From the NCBI GenBank assembly GCA_009809945.1, contig WTPW01000061.1:381048-445047 (forward strand): a stretch of DNA of 64,000 nucleotides. Reading direction: 5' to 3'. The notes beneath the pieces are model-generated. The model was not told the DNA's origin. It was given only the letters and a program-made list of their open reading frames with translations, and did no database searches. The translations under genes and the position numbers were made by a program. This document shows positions 34,245 through 45,885 of this stretch, piece by piece; within the stretch, counting starts at the first letter, position 1, and each line of letters opens with the position of its first letter. This DNA comes from Gigaspora margarita. Lineage: Eukaryota > Glomeromycota > Glomeromycetes > Diversisporales > Gigasporaceae.

Positions 34245-34598
34245 TTGCCAACGATATCAGTCCTACACCAAAGATATCCAAAGATTTATACAGAAGACCA
34301 ATGCATCACATGTCGCAGTGAGACAGAGACACAAGATCACCTAGCAGAATGCAGTTCACTTCAGAAAATATGGGAAGATAACAAGGCTGAAGTATTTAAA
34401 GAAGCTCTTGAAAATAAGAAGTTAGACTGGGACCACGAGCAAAATGAAAATAGGAAACTCTTTGGGCTGGAAATAGCACCGAAGATAGAAAAAGAAAAGA
34501 AAACTTTTGTTGCAGGGTCTGGTTCCTGTAACGAAACAAGAAAAGTTGCCCACGAAAATAAAGGAGAAGAACATATTTTTCGAATGAATGAACGCTAA
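34245..34598 (+). pseudogene. Zinc-knuckle C-terminal region of the LINE
   Basis: CITCRSETETQDHLAEC near 34296-34350 is a C-x2-C-x7-H-x4-C knuckle typical of the C-terminus of RT/RNase H non-LTR elements. It follows the RNase H stretch after a short break and ends in a charged tail. Confidence 0.7.
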
Positions 34599-35472
34599 AT
34601 TTATGAAAAAAATATGGAAACCCAGATGCGAAACCATGGCAGAATAGGAAAAGGAGAAAAATATAATGAAAGTAAGAAAGTGTAAATTTGATGCAGGAGA
34701 GAAAATTAACAAAGAAGCGAAAAGCTGTTAAAAAAGGAAAAAACCAAGTAAAGAAAAAGAAACTACCTCGGACAGGTCAGAAGACTCGGACAAGCCTATG
34801 GGTAAATTCGAAAGGATGGTAAAAGGAGCAAAATACATCTTAAGAAATTGGATAGAGGGCGCAATAAGGCCATTCTGGATGTCATCGGCCAAGCCACAGA
34901 AAATACAAAATAAGGGATGATCCTGACAAAGCCAGCAAGAGCTTATCGATGACAATTTGAAAGTTTTTATATGTTAAAAAACAGAAAATTAGAGACAAAT
35001 CTTGACTGCGGCAGATCGCATTTAGGTACTTCAGTAACTGGATAAGTCTTTATTGTGATAGGGAGGGAATCGTAGGCATTAGTCTAGAAATCCTAGAGTA
35101 GCATACTCGTATCTCAAATAATAAAGGCAGGATTGCCCAAGGAAAAAAAAAATCAAAATTTTGTAAAAAATTACAAAAATATTGCGAAATATTTTGAATG
35201 TGTTACCTCATATTACCTCTTGCGATTCTAAAAGAGGATAATTAGGTAGTGGGTTGCATTGTTTATTTGGCCTATTTTGCAATATTTCACAATATATTTC
35301 AAAATATTTTGAAAGAAATGCATGCCAAAATCTTTTGAATGATTGCGATTCTTTCAAAAGATTTTATATCAATCGCAATTCTTTCAAAAGATTTTGGTGC
35401 AATTTCTTTCAAAAGATTTCGTATATTTTTTTGCTGATATTGTATTAGTTTGGTATATATAAAATTATTATA

Positions 35473-35810
35473 TGGAATGCCTTATATTAAAAAGGCCCAT
35501 TTCGTAATTTTTTGAAAAATTAGTTTTTATTAAATTCATGTAAATTTCGACATGATTGACATTTTTCAATTATAAATAAAGGTCATTTTGCATAATAAAA
35601 AATAGAGGTAATGTAAAAAAAATTACATGATCTACCTAAGGACAAGCACATCACGAGATTACCCGATAGTCACCTGTAATCTTTAACCAATCAAATTTAT
35701 GAAATTTGCTTAATTCCAGATTAGTCCAAAAATCAAAACAAACAATTAAACTCAATTATCTCAAAATAAGATATATGTCAAAATGGGCCTTTTTAATATG
35801 AGGCACCCCA
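35473..35810. mobile_element. TA MITE with AAAAAGGCCCATTT arms
   Basis: Ends TGGAATGCCTTATATTAAAA and (inverted) TGGGGTGCCTCATATTAAAA, with TA on both sides. Neighbouring satellite units show the empty site CATTATATTTGGGG. It contains ACCAATCAAATTT, also present in the MITE at 11620. Confidence 0.8.
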
Positions 35811-36833
35811 TATTTGAAGGTTTTATAATTAATAATTAGATGTCTGATTCCAAATAAAATAAATATGTTTTGGTGATCTATGAATATTTTTTTTATTTAT
35901 AATCTTTTCTAGTAGATATTTATTGAAAAATCTACTTTTATTACAGAGTATACTTATTTAATTTTAAACTTATATATTACTAGTTAATGCTTCTGCTTAT
36001 TTATTTTACATGGACTTGGTGAGTATAATAATCATTACAGCTGATACGGAAATTGGCTGATGCTGAAATTTGGCCTTGATTTGAAACTATAAGTCCTGCT
36101 AAAATCTATATACACTATTTAAATATCAAGTCTATTCCAAACCCTACTTTAACCCTATAGGACAAAAACAATAAAAAAACACACCAAAATATTTTAAATT
36201 TTCAGTATCAGCAAATTCAGTGTCAGCTGTAAAATAATCATTGTTTAATACAAACTTACTATTATTTATTTTAACAGTTCTTTGTGTTCGGGCCTTCTAA
36301 TTTGTTGGTATATATAAAATCATTACATTTTGGGTTTCAAAATTAATGATTAGACGTCTGATTTCAAATAAAATAGATATGTTTTAGTAATCTATGAATC
36401 TTTTTTTATTTATAATCTTTCTAGTAGATATTTATCAAAAAATCTACTTTTATTACAGAGTATACTTATTTAGTTTTAAACTACATATTACTAGTTAATG
36501 CTTCTGCTTATTTATTTTACATGGACTTGGTGAGTATAATAATTGTTATAGCTAATGTGAAAATTGGCTGATGCTAAAATTTGGGCCTTGATTTGAAGCT
36601 ATAAGTCCTGCTAAAATCTATATACACTCTTTAAACATCAAGCCTATTCCAAACCCTACCTTAACCCTATAGACAAAAATGAAAAAAAACCACCCCAAAA
36701 AGTTTTAAAATTTTAGCATTAGCCAATCCAGTATCAGCCATAAAATAATCATTGTTTAATACAATCTTACTGTTATTTATTTTAAACAGTTCTTTTGTAT
36801 TTCGGGCCTTCTAATTTGTATTAGTTTGGTATA

Positions 36834-37927
36834 CAGTCATCCTCCCATATAATCACCTCCCATATAGTCACAAACTCTATATAATCACACCAAAAACATG
36901 ATACTGTTTTTTTATATTAAAAACACCTCCATACAGTCACAATAATATTATAATCACTATCACATTTTTTTAGAAATTGTTGGCCGATTTTAATAATAAA
37001 ATTACTTCTTCACAATCACATTTATATATGATCGTAGATAGTTTCTACATATAAAAGTTATGATTTTAATAATTAAATCAACTTTTATGCAATAAGTAAA
37101 CTTGTTCAGAAGAATAAAATACACCTACTATTAAATTTTTATGCAAATCTGATAACTTTTTATTAGTATTGTTTCTCATTTTACTTATCTACGAATATAG
37201 CTAAAAAATTTGTAATTTTTTTTTATAGGAACGTAAACGAAAAATATATTAATGAAATGTCAACCGATTTATATAAAAATTTTATGATAGGTGTATTTTG
37301 ATCTTCTGAACAACTTTACTTATTGCATTAAAATCGTTTTACTTAGTATTATTTTGACTTTTATATATAGCAACGATCAACGATCGTATATAAAAATTTT
37401 TTAAAAAAATTTTTATATACGATCATTGATCGTTGCTATATATAAAAGTCAAAATAATACTAAGTGAAATGATTTTAATGCAATAAGAAAAGTTGTTCAG
37501 AAGATCAAAATACACCCATCATAAAATATTTATGTAAATCAGTTGACATTTCATTAATATATTTTTCGTTTACGTTCCTATAAAAAAAATTACAAATTTT
37601 TTAGCTATATTCGTAGATACGTAAAATGAGAAACAATACTAATAAAAAGTTATCAGATTTGCATAAAAATTTAATGGTAGGTGTATTTTATTCTTCCGAA
37701 CAAGTTTACTTATTGCATAAAAGTTGATTTAATTATTAAAATCATAACTTTTATATGTAGAAACTATCTACGATCATATATAAAATTTTTAAAATACCTC
37801 TACTAAATCACTTTTTTTATATTAATTATAATTTGTGCTTATATAGAGGTACTTTTATAAAGTCACATCTTTTTATAATCACATATTTGGGTGTGCCCAA
37901 CTGCGTGATTATAGGGGAGGATGACTG
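36834..37927. mobile_element. Pogo-like full-length foldback, TA target
   Basis: Ends CAGTCATCCTCCCATATAAT and (inverted) CAGTCATCCTCCCCTATAAT with TA duplications. The satellite sister units read TTGGTATATATAAAATCATT uninterrupted, an exact empty site. The 1094 bp fold back over almost the whole length around about 37400, with the GCAATAAGTAAACTTGTTCA core in each arm. No transposase. Confidence 0.92.
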
Positions 37928-40829
37928 TATATAAAATCATTATATTTGGGGGTTTTAGAATTAATGATTAGATGTCTGAATTCAAATAAAATAGATATGT
38001 TTTGGTGATTGATGTATCTTTTTTTATTTATAATCTTTTCTAGTAGATATTTATCGAAAAATCTACTTTTATTACAGAGTATAATTATTTAATTTAAACT
38101 TACATATTACTAGTTAATGCTTCTGCTTATTTATTTTACATGAACTTGGTGAATATAATAATCGTCACAGATGATGCAGTAATTGGCTGATACTAAAATT
38201 TGGGCCTTGATTTGAAACTATAAGTCCTGCTAAAATCTATATGCACTATTTAAATATCAAGCTATTTCAAACTCTATTTTAATCCTATAGGACAAAAATA
38301 AAAAAAATCATCCCAAAATATTTTAAATTTTTAGTATCACCAAATTCAGAATCAGCTATAAAATAATCATTGTTTAATACAAACTTAATGTTATTTATTT
38401 TAACAGTTCTTTGTGTTTTGGGCCTTCTAATTTGTTGTTATATATAAAATTATTATATTTTGGGGTTTCAAAATTAATGATTAGATGTCTGATTTCAAAT
38501 AAAATAAATATGTTTTGGTGATCTATGAATCTTTTGTTATTTATAATCTTTTCTAGTAGATATTTATCAAAAAATCTACTTTTATTACAGAGTATACTTA
38601 TTTAATTTTAAACTACATATTGCTAGTTAATGCTTCTGCTTATTTATTTTATATGGACTTGGTGAGTATAATAATCGTTACAGATAATGCAGAAATTGGC
38701 TGATGCTAAAATTTTGGCCTTGATTTGAAACTATAAGTCCTGCTAAAATCTATATACACTCTTTAAATATCAAGTCTATTTCAAACCCTACCTTAATCCT
38801 ATAGGACAAAAATGAAAAAAAGCACCCCAAAAAATTTTAAAATTTTAGTATCAGCCAATTTAGCATCAGCTGTAAAATAATCATTGTTAATACAAACTTA
38901 CTGTTATTTATTTTAAACAGTTCTTTCGTGTTTTGGGCCTTCTAATTTGTATTAGTTTGGTATATATAAGATCATTATATTTGGGGGTTTTAGAATTAAT
39001 GATTAATGTCTGAATTCAAATAAAATAGGTATGTTTTGGTGATCTATGTATCATTTTTTTTATTTATAATCTTTTCCAGTAGATATTTATCGAAAAATTT
39101 ACTTTTATTACAGAGTATACTTATTTAATTTTAAACTTATATATTACTAGTTAATGCTTTTGCTTATTTATTTTACATGAACTTGGTGAATATAATAATC
39201 ATCACAGATGATGCGGAAATTGACTGATGCTGAAATTTGGGCCTCAATTTGAAACTATAAGTCCTGCAAAATCTATATACACTATTTAAATATCAAGCTA
39301 TTCCAAACTTTATTTTCTAACCTTATAGGACAAAAATAAAAAAAATCATCCCAAAATATTTTAAATTTTCAGTATCTTCAAATTCAAAATCAGCTATAAA
39401 ATAATTATTGTTTAATACAAACTTACTATTATTTATTTTAAATAGTTCTTTTGTGTTTTGGGCCTTCTAATTTGTTGGTATATATAAAATCATTATATAT
39501 TGGGGGTTTAGAATTAATGATTAGATGTCTGATTTCAAATAAAATAGGTACGTTTTGGTGATTTATGAATCTTCTTTTTATTTATAATCTTTTCTAGTAG
39601 ATATTTATCAAAAAATCTACTTTTATTATAGAGTATACTTATTTAATTTTAAACTATATATTACTATTTAATACTTCTGATTATTTATTTTACATAGACT
39701 TGGTAAATATAATAATCATCGCAGCTAATGCAAAAATTGGCTAATGCTGAAATTTGGGCCTTGATTTGAAACTATAAGTCCTGCTAAAATCCATATACAC
39801 TCTTTAAATATCAAGCCTATTCCAAACCCTACCTTAACCCTATAAGACAAAAATGAAAAAAAACACTCCAAAATATTTTAAATTTTCAGCATTAGCCAAT
39901 TCAGCGGCAGCTATAAAATAATCATTGTTTAATACAAACTTATTGTTATTTATTTTAAATAGTTCTTTCATGTTTTGGGCCTTCTAATTTGTTGGTATGT
40001 ATAAAATCATTATATTTGGGGTTTCAGAATTAATGATTAGATGTCTGATTTCAAATAAAATAAGTACATTTTGGTAATCTATGAATCTTTTTTTATTTAT
40101 AATCCTTTCTAGTAGATATTTATCGAAAAATCTACTTTTATTACAGAGTATACTTATTTAATTTTAAACTTACACATTACTAGTTAACACTTCTGCTTAT
40201 TTATTTTATATGGACTTGGTGAGTATAAAAATTATCATAGCTGATGCAGAAATTGGCTGATGCTAAAATTTGGGCCTTGATTAGAAACTATAAGTCCTGT
40301 TAAAATCTATATACACTCTTTAAATATCAAATCTACTTCCAAACCCTACCTTAATACTATAGAACAAAAACAAAAAAAACATCCCAAAAAATTTTAAAAT
40401 TTTAGCATTAACCAATTTTAGAGTCAGCTGTGAAATAATCATTGTTTAATACAAACTTACTGATATTTATTTTAAACAGTTCTTTTGTATTTTGGTCTTT
40501 TAATTTGTATTAGTTTGGTATGTATTAAAATTATTATATTTGGGGTTTTAGAATTAATAATTCGATATCTGATTTCAAATAAAATAGGTATGTTTTAGTG
40601 ATATATGAATCTTTTTTTATTTATATGATCTTTTTTCTAGTAGATATTTATCAAAAAATCTACTTTTATTACGGAGTATACTTATTTGATTTTAAATATA
40701 CATATCTATTTAACCACTTCTGCTTATTTATTTTACATGGACTTAGTATGTATAATAATTGTTATGGTTGATGTGATGATAGAATTTGGGGCCTCGATTT
40801 GAACTATAAGCTCTTCTAATATCCATATA

Positions 40830-41045
40830 CCATATCCTATAATAATAAGCACCCCCTTTTTTGAAATTTTAAACTCAATATTCTTGATAACTAACTAATC
40901 AAACTTAATAAAAATTTATTTATTTAAATTTTATAGATCTATAAAATTTTAATAAATAAATTTTTATTAAGTTTGATTAGATAGTTATCAAGAACGTTGT
41001 GTTTAAAATTTCAAAAAAGAGGTGCTTATTCATAATAGGATACAG
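40830..41045. mobile_element. TA foldback MITE with AATAAGCACC arms
   Basis: Ends CCATATCCTATAATAATAAG and (inverted) CTGTATCCTATTATGAATAA, continuing GCACC, with TA on both sides. The other satellite units have CCATATACACTCTTTAA at this place, so the insertion site is exact. The arms TTGATAACT/AGTTATCAA flank a perfect AT palindrome with central AGATCT. Confidence 0.85.
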
Positions 41046-41958
41046 TACACTCTCTAAATATCCAAACCCTATCTTATCATAACCCTATAGAGCAAAAACA
41101 AAAAAATACCCCAAAAATTTTAAAACTTCATATCTAAATAGATTAAAATTTTAGCATTAGCCAATTTTAGCATTATCTGTAAAATAAATTTTACAACATA
41201 AACTTACTGATATTTATTTTTTCATATTTCAGACCTTTTAATTTGTATTAGTTTGGTATGTATTAAAATCATTATATTTGTGGTTTCAGAATTAATAATT
41301 TGACATCTGATTTCAAATAAAATAGATACATTTTAGTGATCTATGAATCATATATTTTGCTTTATTTAAATAATATTTTTTTAGTAGATATTTATCAAAA
41401 AAATCTACTTTTATTACAGAGTATACTTATTTGATTTTAAACTTACATATCGATTTAACCGCTTCTGCTTTACATGGACTTGGTGAGTATAATAATTTTG
41501 TAACTGATGCAGAAATTGGCTGATGCTGTAATTTGGGTCTAGATTTGAACTATAAGCCCTTCTAAAATCTATATACACTCTTTAAATATCCAAACCCTAC
41601 CTTATCATAACTCTATAGAGCAAAAATGAAAAAACATCCAAAAAAATTTTAAAATTTCATATCTAAATAGGTCAAAATTTCAGCATCAGCTGTGAAATAA
41701 TTATTATTAAAATTTTATAACACAAATTTACTGATATTTATTCTTTTGAGTTTTGGGCCTTTTAATTTGTATTAGTTTGGTATACATTAAAATAATTATA
41801 TTTAGGAGTTTTAGAATTAATGATTTAACATCCAATTTCAAATAAAATAGGTATGTTTTAGTATCTATAAATCATATTTTTTAAAGTATATACTTATATA
41901 TATAATTTTTTACTAATAGATATTTATCAAAAAATCTACTTTTTACTAAGCATACTTA

Positions 41959-42634
41959 TTAATTTTCTAATGCAGAATATAAATATCACTTATTTTCGAA
42001 GTAAGTTTATTCTAAAACCCTCATTATCTTACTTATTCTCTATAAATTATGCTTATATATTGCTTGCCTTTTATACAGTACTATTCCAATTGTTTGATTT
42101 GTATTATATTGGTAGGTACAAGATTAAATTTTGTTATTTAAATCTTAAAATTAATGATCCAATCTAAGCTTCAAATTAATTATAGATCATCATCAGATAA
42201 ATTTTGAATTGAACTTTTATTATTTAATGTGCTAAATAAAAAAAAACATTTCAACATATTATTTTAACTTGGAAGCTAGGACGAAATTTGATTTAGCATT
42301 GAATAATCTTAATCAAATGCAATGAGTTAATAAACCTTGGCCATCTCAATTATAAAATATGAATTTCCAAAAATGTATAATAAAATATATATTTGCTCAA
42401 TAGGCAGTTAACTTTATTGCAAATTTCTTTGCATTATCTAATTTATTTAAATTATAAAGTAATTTTTATGTGAGATATTTAAATAGATTCTTTTAAGTAA
42501 TAAACAATTTTCTAGAATAGTATAATAATTATAAAATTAATTTAGTACAACTTGTAATTTTTTTTTATTGTGCAATAGTAAATTTTATTTTAATAAAATT
42601 TTGATTTTCAGTTATTTTTTTGTACAACTTAATG
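41959..42634. other. 3' flank of the composite hAT before its right end
   Basis: AT-rich sequence with no supported gene between the last satellite unit and the AACTAACC words. By position it is the original 3' region of the AACTAACC hAT. Confidence 0.5.
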
Positions 42635-42785
42635 ACTAACCAATTAACCAACTAATCAACTAACCAACTAACCAACTAACCAATTAATTTGGTTATGTGA
42701 TAAACATAACTAGTTAGTTGCAACTATAGTTGGCAACTAACTGATTGATAAAATTTTAATCAACTTGAAACACTAGACTCACATC

Positions 42786-42941
42786 CCTATGGCCCATGGG
42801 TCAACTAACAAGTAACCTGCAGGTTGACCCATAAGGTGACCAATGGGTTGACCACCTGGGTAGCTATAATTTCAAACCAGATCAACTGCTGCCCATGGGT
42901 AACCCAGGTAAGGGCTACCCAGATCAGAAAACTACTTGCAA
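42786..42941. repeat. Orphan GGTTGACCC-word block
   Basis: CATGGGTCAACTAAC, CCTGCAGGTTGACCC and GGTAACCCAGG repeat in both orientations directly outside the right TSD of the 24-kb hAT and end in CTACCCAGATCAGAAAACTA. The words match those at the ends of 18663-20624, but no partner end or TSD was found. Confidence 0.5.
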
Positions 42942-43430
42942 ATATACTCTAAATGTATGAAACCTTAGATAAGCATACTTATTTAATTCATCATAATCCG
43001 GTTGAATATTAATTTTAACTAATTTATTTTGTTTAAATTAATTATTAATATTTTTTCTTAAATTTAATAATAGTTTAGGTGAAAGACTCTTCCCATTGAT
43101 TACTTGTCCAAATTTTTGAACAAAGAAAAACAAAAAATTTTTTAGTAAAAAACAAAGTAGCTATTAATACTGGTTTTAATAAAGATCAATCTCTTCTTCT
43201 GTATTTCTTGGTGACTTCTTTATATATTTGGCTACAAGCCAGAAGTGTTAGTTGTAATGCTCCTACGAACTGGACTCGAACCGGACTTTAGTCAAGTCTG
43301 GGTCTGGTTCGATTTTCAGACCGGACTCGGACTTTTATATTCAGACTTTTTAGTCAAGTCCGAGTTCGGTCCGGGTCCGGTTCGAAGTTCGCGAACCGGT
43401 CCGGGTTNNAATNNAGTTATATGTATTTTT

Positions 43431-45180
43431 TGGNGCNGAACAAGTTTACTTAGTGCATGTTTTTAGAATTAATTAGTAAAATTTTATGAATTATAAGATT
43501 TTATAAAATTTTATTAATAAAATTTTATAAAATCTTATAATTCACAAAATTTTATTAATTAATTCTAACTTTATGCACTAAGTAAACTTATTCAGCACCT
43601 AAAAATGCATCAAATCGGCAGAATTAATTTTATTTTACTTGAGATTTAGAGGATAGATGCATAATTTTGGATTTTTGATCAAACATGTCAAATTTAAGCA
43701 TCTATTCTCCAAATTTCAAGTAAAATAAAAAACAATCAGCCAATTTAATGTGTTATTAGGTGCTGAATAAGTTTACTTAGTGCATGTTTTTAGAATTAAT
43801 TAGTAAAGTTTTATGAATTATAAGATTTATAAAATTTTATTAATAAAATTTTATAAAATCTTAAAATTCACAAAATTTTATTAATTAATTCTAACTTTAT
43901 GCACTAAGTAAACTTATTCAGCACCTAAAAATGCATCAAATTGGCAGAATTAATTTTATTTTACTTGAAATTTGGAGGATAGATGCATAATTTTGGATTT
44001 TTGATCAAAAAAGTCAAATTTAAGCATCTATTCTCCAAATTTCAAGTAAAATAAAAAATAATCGGCCNNNNNNNNNNNNNNNNNNNNNNNNNNNNNNNNN
44101 NNNNNNNNNNNNNNNNNNNNNNNNNNNNNNNNNNNNNNNNNNNNNNNNNNNNNNNNNNNNNNNNNNNNNNNNNNNNNNNNNNNNNNNNNNNNNNNNNNNN
44201 NNNNNNNNNNNNNNNNNNNNNNNNNNNNNNNNNNNNNNNNNNNNNNNNNNNNNNNNNNNNNNNNNNNNNNNNNNNNNNNNNNNNNNNNNNNNNNNNNNNN
44301 NNNNNNNNNNNNNNNNNNNNNNNNNNNNNNNNNNNNNNNNNNNNNNNNNNNNNNNNNNNNNNNNNNNNNNNNNNNNNNNNNNNNNNNNNNNNNNNNNNNN
44401 NNNNNNNNNNNNNNNNNNNNNNNNNNNNNNNNNNNNNNNNNNNNNNNNNNNNNNNNNNNNNNNNNNNNNNNNNNNNNNNNNNNNNNNNNNNNNNNNNNNN
44501 NNNNNNNNNNNNNNNNNNNNNNNNNNNNNNNNNNNNNNNNNNNNNNNNNNNNNNNNNNNNNNNNNNNNNNNNNNNNNNNNNNNNNNNNNNNNNNNNNNNN
44601 NNNNNNNNNNNNNNNNNNNNNNNNNNNNNNNNNNNNNNNNNNNNNNNNNNNNNNNNNNNNNNNNNNNNNNNNNNNNNNNNNNNNNNNNNNNNNNNNNNNN
44701 NNNNNNNNNNNNNNNNNNNNNNNNNNNNNNNNNNNNNNNNNNNNNNNNNNNNNNNNNNNNNNNNNNNNNNNNNNNNNNNNNNNNNNNNNNNNNNNNNNNN
44801 NNNNNNNNNNNNNNNNNNNNNNNNNNNNNNNNNNNNNNNNNNNNNNNNNNNNNNNNNNNNNNNNNNNNNNNNNNNNNNNNNNNNNNNNNNNNNNNNNNNN
44901 NNNNNNNNNNNNNNNNNNNNNNNNNNNNNNNNNNNNNNNNNNNNNNNNNNNNNNNNNNNNNNNNNNNNNNNNNNNNNNNNNNNNNNNNNNNNNNNNNNNN
45001 NNNNNNNNNNNNNNNNNTTAGGTGCTTAATAAGTTTACTTAGTGCATAAAGTTAGAATTAATTAATAAAATTTTGTGAATTATAAGATTTTATAAAATTT
45101 TATTAATAAAATTTTATAAAATCTTATAATTCATAAAATTTTACCAATTAATTCTAAAAACATGCACTAAGTAAACTTGT
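43431..45180. repeat. 317-bp tandem of hairpin units across a gap
   Basis: AAGTTTACTTAGTGCATGTT starts at 43442 and 43759, and the motif returns after the gap at 45031. Each unit pairs TTTTAGAATTAATTAGTAAA with its complement and is followed by a second hairpin (AATTTAAGCATCTATTCTCC). Orientation flips between the left and right ends. Confidence 0.8.
44068..45017. other. Assembly gap (950 N)
   Basis: A run of Ns inside the 317-bp array, presumably a collapsed repeat. Confidence 0.99.
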
Positions 45181-45711
45181 TCAGCATCAAAAAATACATA
45201 TGACTATATTTGAACCCGGACCGGTTCGCGAACTTCGAACCGGACTCGGACAGAACTTATACTTGAGTCTGAGTCTGGTCTGAAGTCCGAAATTAGTAAA
45301 ATTTAGAGTCCAAGTCTGGTTCGATCCTGGACCAAACCCGGACCGGACCGAACCCGAACCGAACCTAGGAGCACTAGTTAGTTGTACAAGATAACTAGCA
45401 GTAGGTACTCTTGGTACAAGAAATTCTGGTAGAAGGTTTCTTCTATTGATGAAAGTGATATAGTTGGCTAGGTAATGAACTAAAAAAATGAGTTTTTCAA
45501 CACTTTCATTAAGTTTTTTTGGCAACAAGTACATAACAACCATATATAATACCTGCTATTATATTCTCGCTTGAAGTTTTTTTCTGAAATTTTGAATGTA
45601 AAGTGAGAAATTTGGCATACCTCTTCCAAAAGATTGGTATTGTTGTTCCTATCCTAATTGGAAAGAAGGCATGCAAGTTGATAAACAGAAACAGATGAAT
45701 AATGAGACATA

Positions 45712-45885
45712 CAGTCAGACCTCCCTAAATGCAATCCCTCTAAATACAACACCTCTCTAAATGCAACCTTAAATTCTGGCCCAAATATATTTCTAACCTC
45801 TATAAATGCAACTTTTCTTATTGTTCTCTAAATGCAAGCAGTCAAAAGTTTGGCCCAACGACTTGCATTTAGAAAGATCTAATTG
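45712..45885. mobile_element. Pogo-like MITE, CTAAATGCAA words
   Basis: Ends CAGTCAGACCTCCCTAAATG and (inverted) CAATTAGATCTTTCTAAATG with TA on both sides. Four of the first fourteen positions differ, all C/T or G/A transitions. CTCTAAATGCAA words repeat inside. Confidence 0.75.

Larger units (their letters stand above)
29878..35152 (+). mobile_element. Non-LTR retrotransposon (LINE) with RT and RNase H
   Basis: aaaattttgt occurs at 29868-29877 and 35155-35164 on both sides (10-bp TSD, low complexity). The 3' end is AGGATTGCCCAAGG plus about 10 A, with AATAAAGG shortly before. Coding remnants in order: a basic N-terminal region, reverse transcriptase, RNase H, and a CCHC-like knuckle. An apurinic endonuclease domain could not be seen upstream of the RT. 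The open stretches are longer than in the hAT relics, so this is a younger insertion, but stops and an inserted MITE inactivate it. Confidence 0.85.
29291..35439. mobile_element. TIR element, TTTCAAAAGATTTTG-word family, holding the LINE
   Basis: Left CATCAGCAAATT and right (inverted) TATCAGCAAAAA. CTTTCAAAAGATTTT and TTGAAATATTTTGAAA words in both orientations fill 29315-29480 and 35165-35425. It splits a satellite unit between CTTCTAATTT and TTGTATTAGTTTGG, but only TT is shared, so the original TSD is not preserved. Without the LINE it would be roughly 870 bp. Confidence 0.55.
27427..41958. repeat. Satellite array of about 515-bp units embedding a MITE
   Basis: Ten to eleven head-to-tail units, marked by GGGCCTTCTAATTTGT near 36293, 36803, 38421, 38936, 39461, 39976, 40494, 41228 and 41755 (net spacing about 510-525 bp). 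A leading partial unit lies at 27427-27748 with its remainder after the insertion. Each unit contains a palindromic segment AGCTGATGCAGAAATTGGCT ... CAGCATCAGCC and CCAAACCCTACCTTAACCC in its centre. Two junction variants alternate (TTTGTTGGTATA and TTTGTATTAGTTTGGTATA). The right end decays near 41958. Five insertions interrupt the array. Confidence 0.85.
18540..42775 (+). mobile_element. 24-kb composite hAT element, AACTAACC-word family
   Basis: Left end TAGTGTTCCAAAT and right end (inverted) TAGTGTTTCAAGT. gactcaca stands immediately outside both (18532-18539 and 42776-42783), a perfect 8-bp TSD 24 kb apart. AACTAACC/GTTAGTTGG words lie at both ends (18560-18660, 20633-20690 and 42635-42770). 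Its own plus-strand hAT transposase relic is at 25201-27115. The excess length is accounted for by two nested hATs, a 285-bp MITE and a 14.5-kb satellite array. Without these about 4 kb remains, a normal autonomous hAT size. Confidence 0.8.
43255..45376. mobile_element. Foldback hAT, GGTCCGGTTCGAA-word family
   Basis: TIRs TAATGCTCCTACGAAC and (inverted) TAGTGCTCCTAGGTTC. gttagttg at 43247-43254 and 45377-45384 is a perfect TSD. GGTCCGGTTCGAAGTTCGCG words fill both ends and are GC-rich against the surroundings. The interior is a tandem, overall palindromic array with a gap in the middle. Apparent frames (43245-43466 plus, 45187-45543 minus) are artefacts of the words. Confidence 0.85.

Noticed and set aside
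30074-34955. Minus-strand open frames opposite the LINE
   Set aside because: The motifs for RT, RNase H and the zinc knuckle are all on the plus strand; the minus frames are their shadows.
35830-41950. CRISPR-like regular repeats
   Set aside because: Units are about 515 bp, diverged and without spacer structure; this is a eukaryotic satellite.
43245-45543. Open frames across the GGTCCGGTTCGAA words
   Set aside because: Translation of repeated subterminal words with Ns; no protein-like features.
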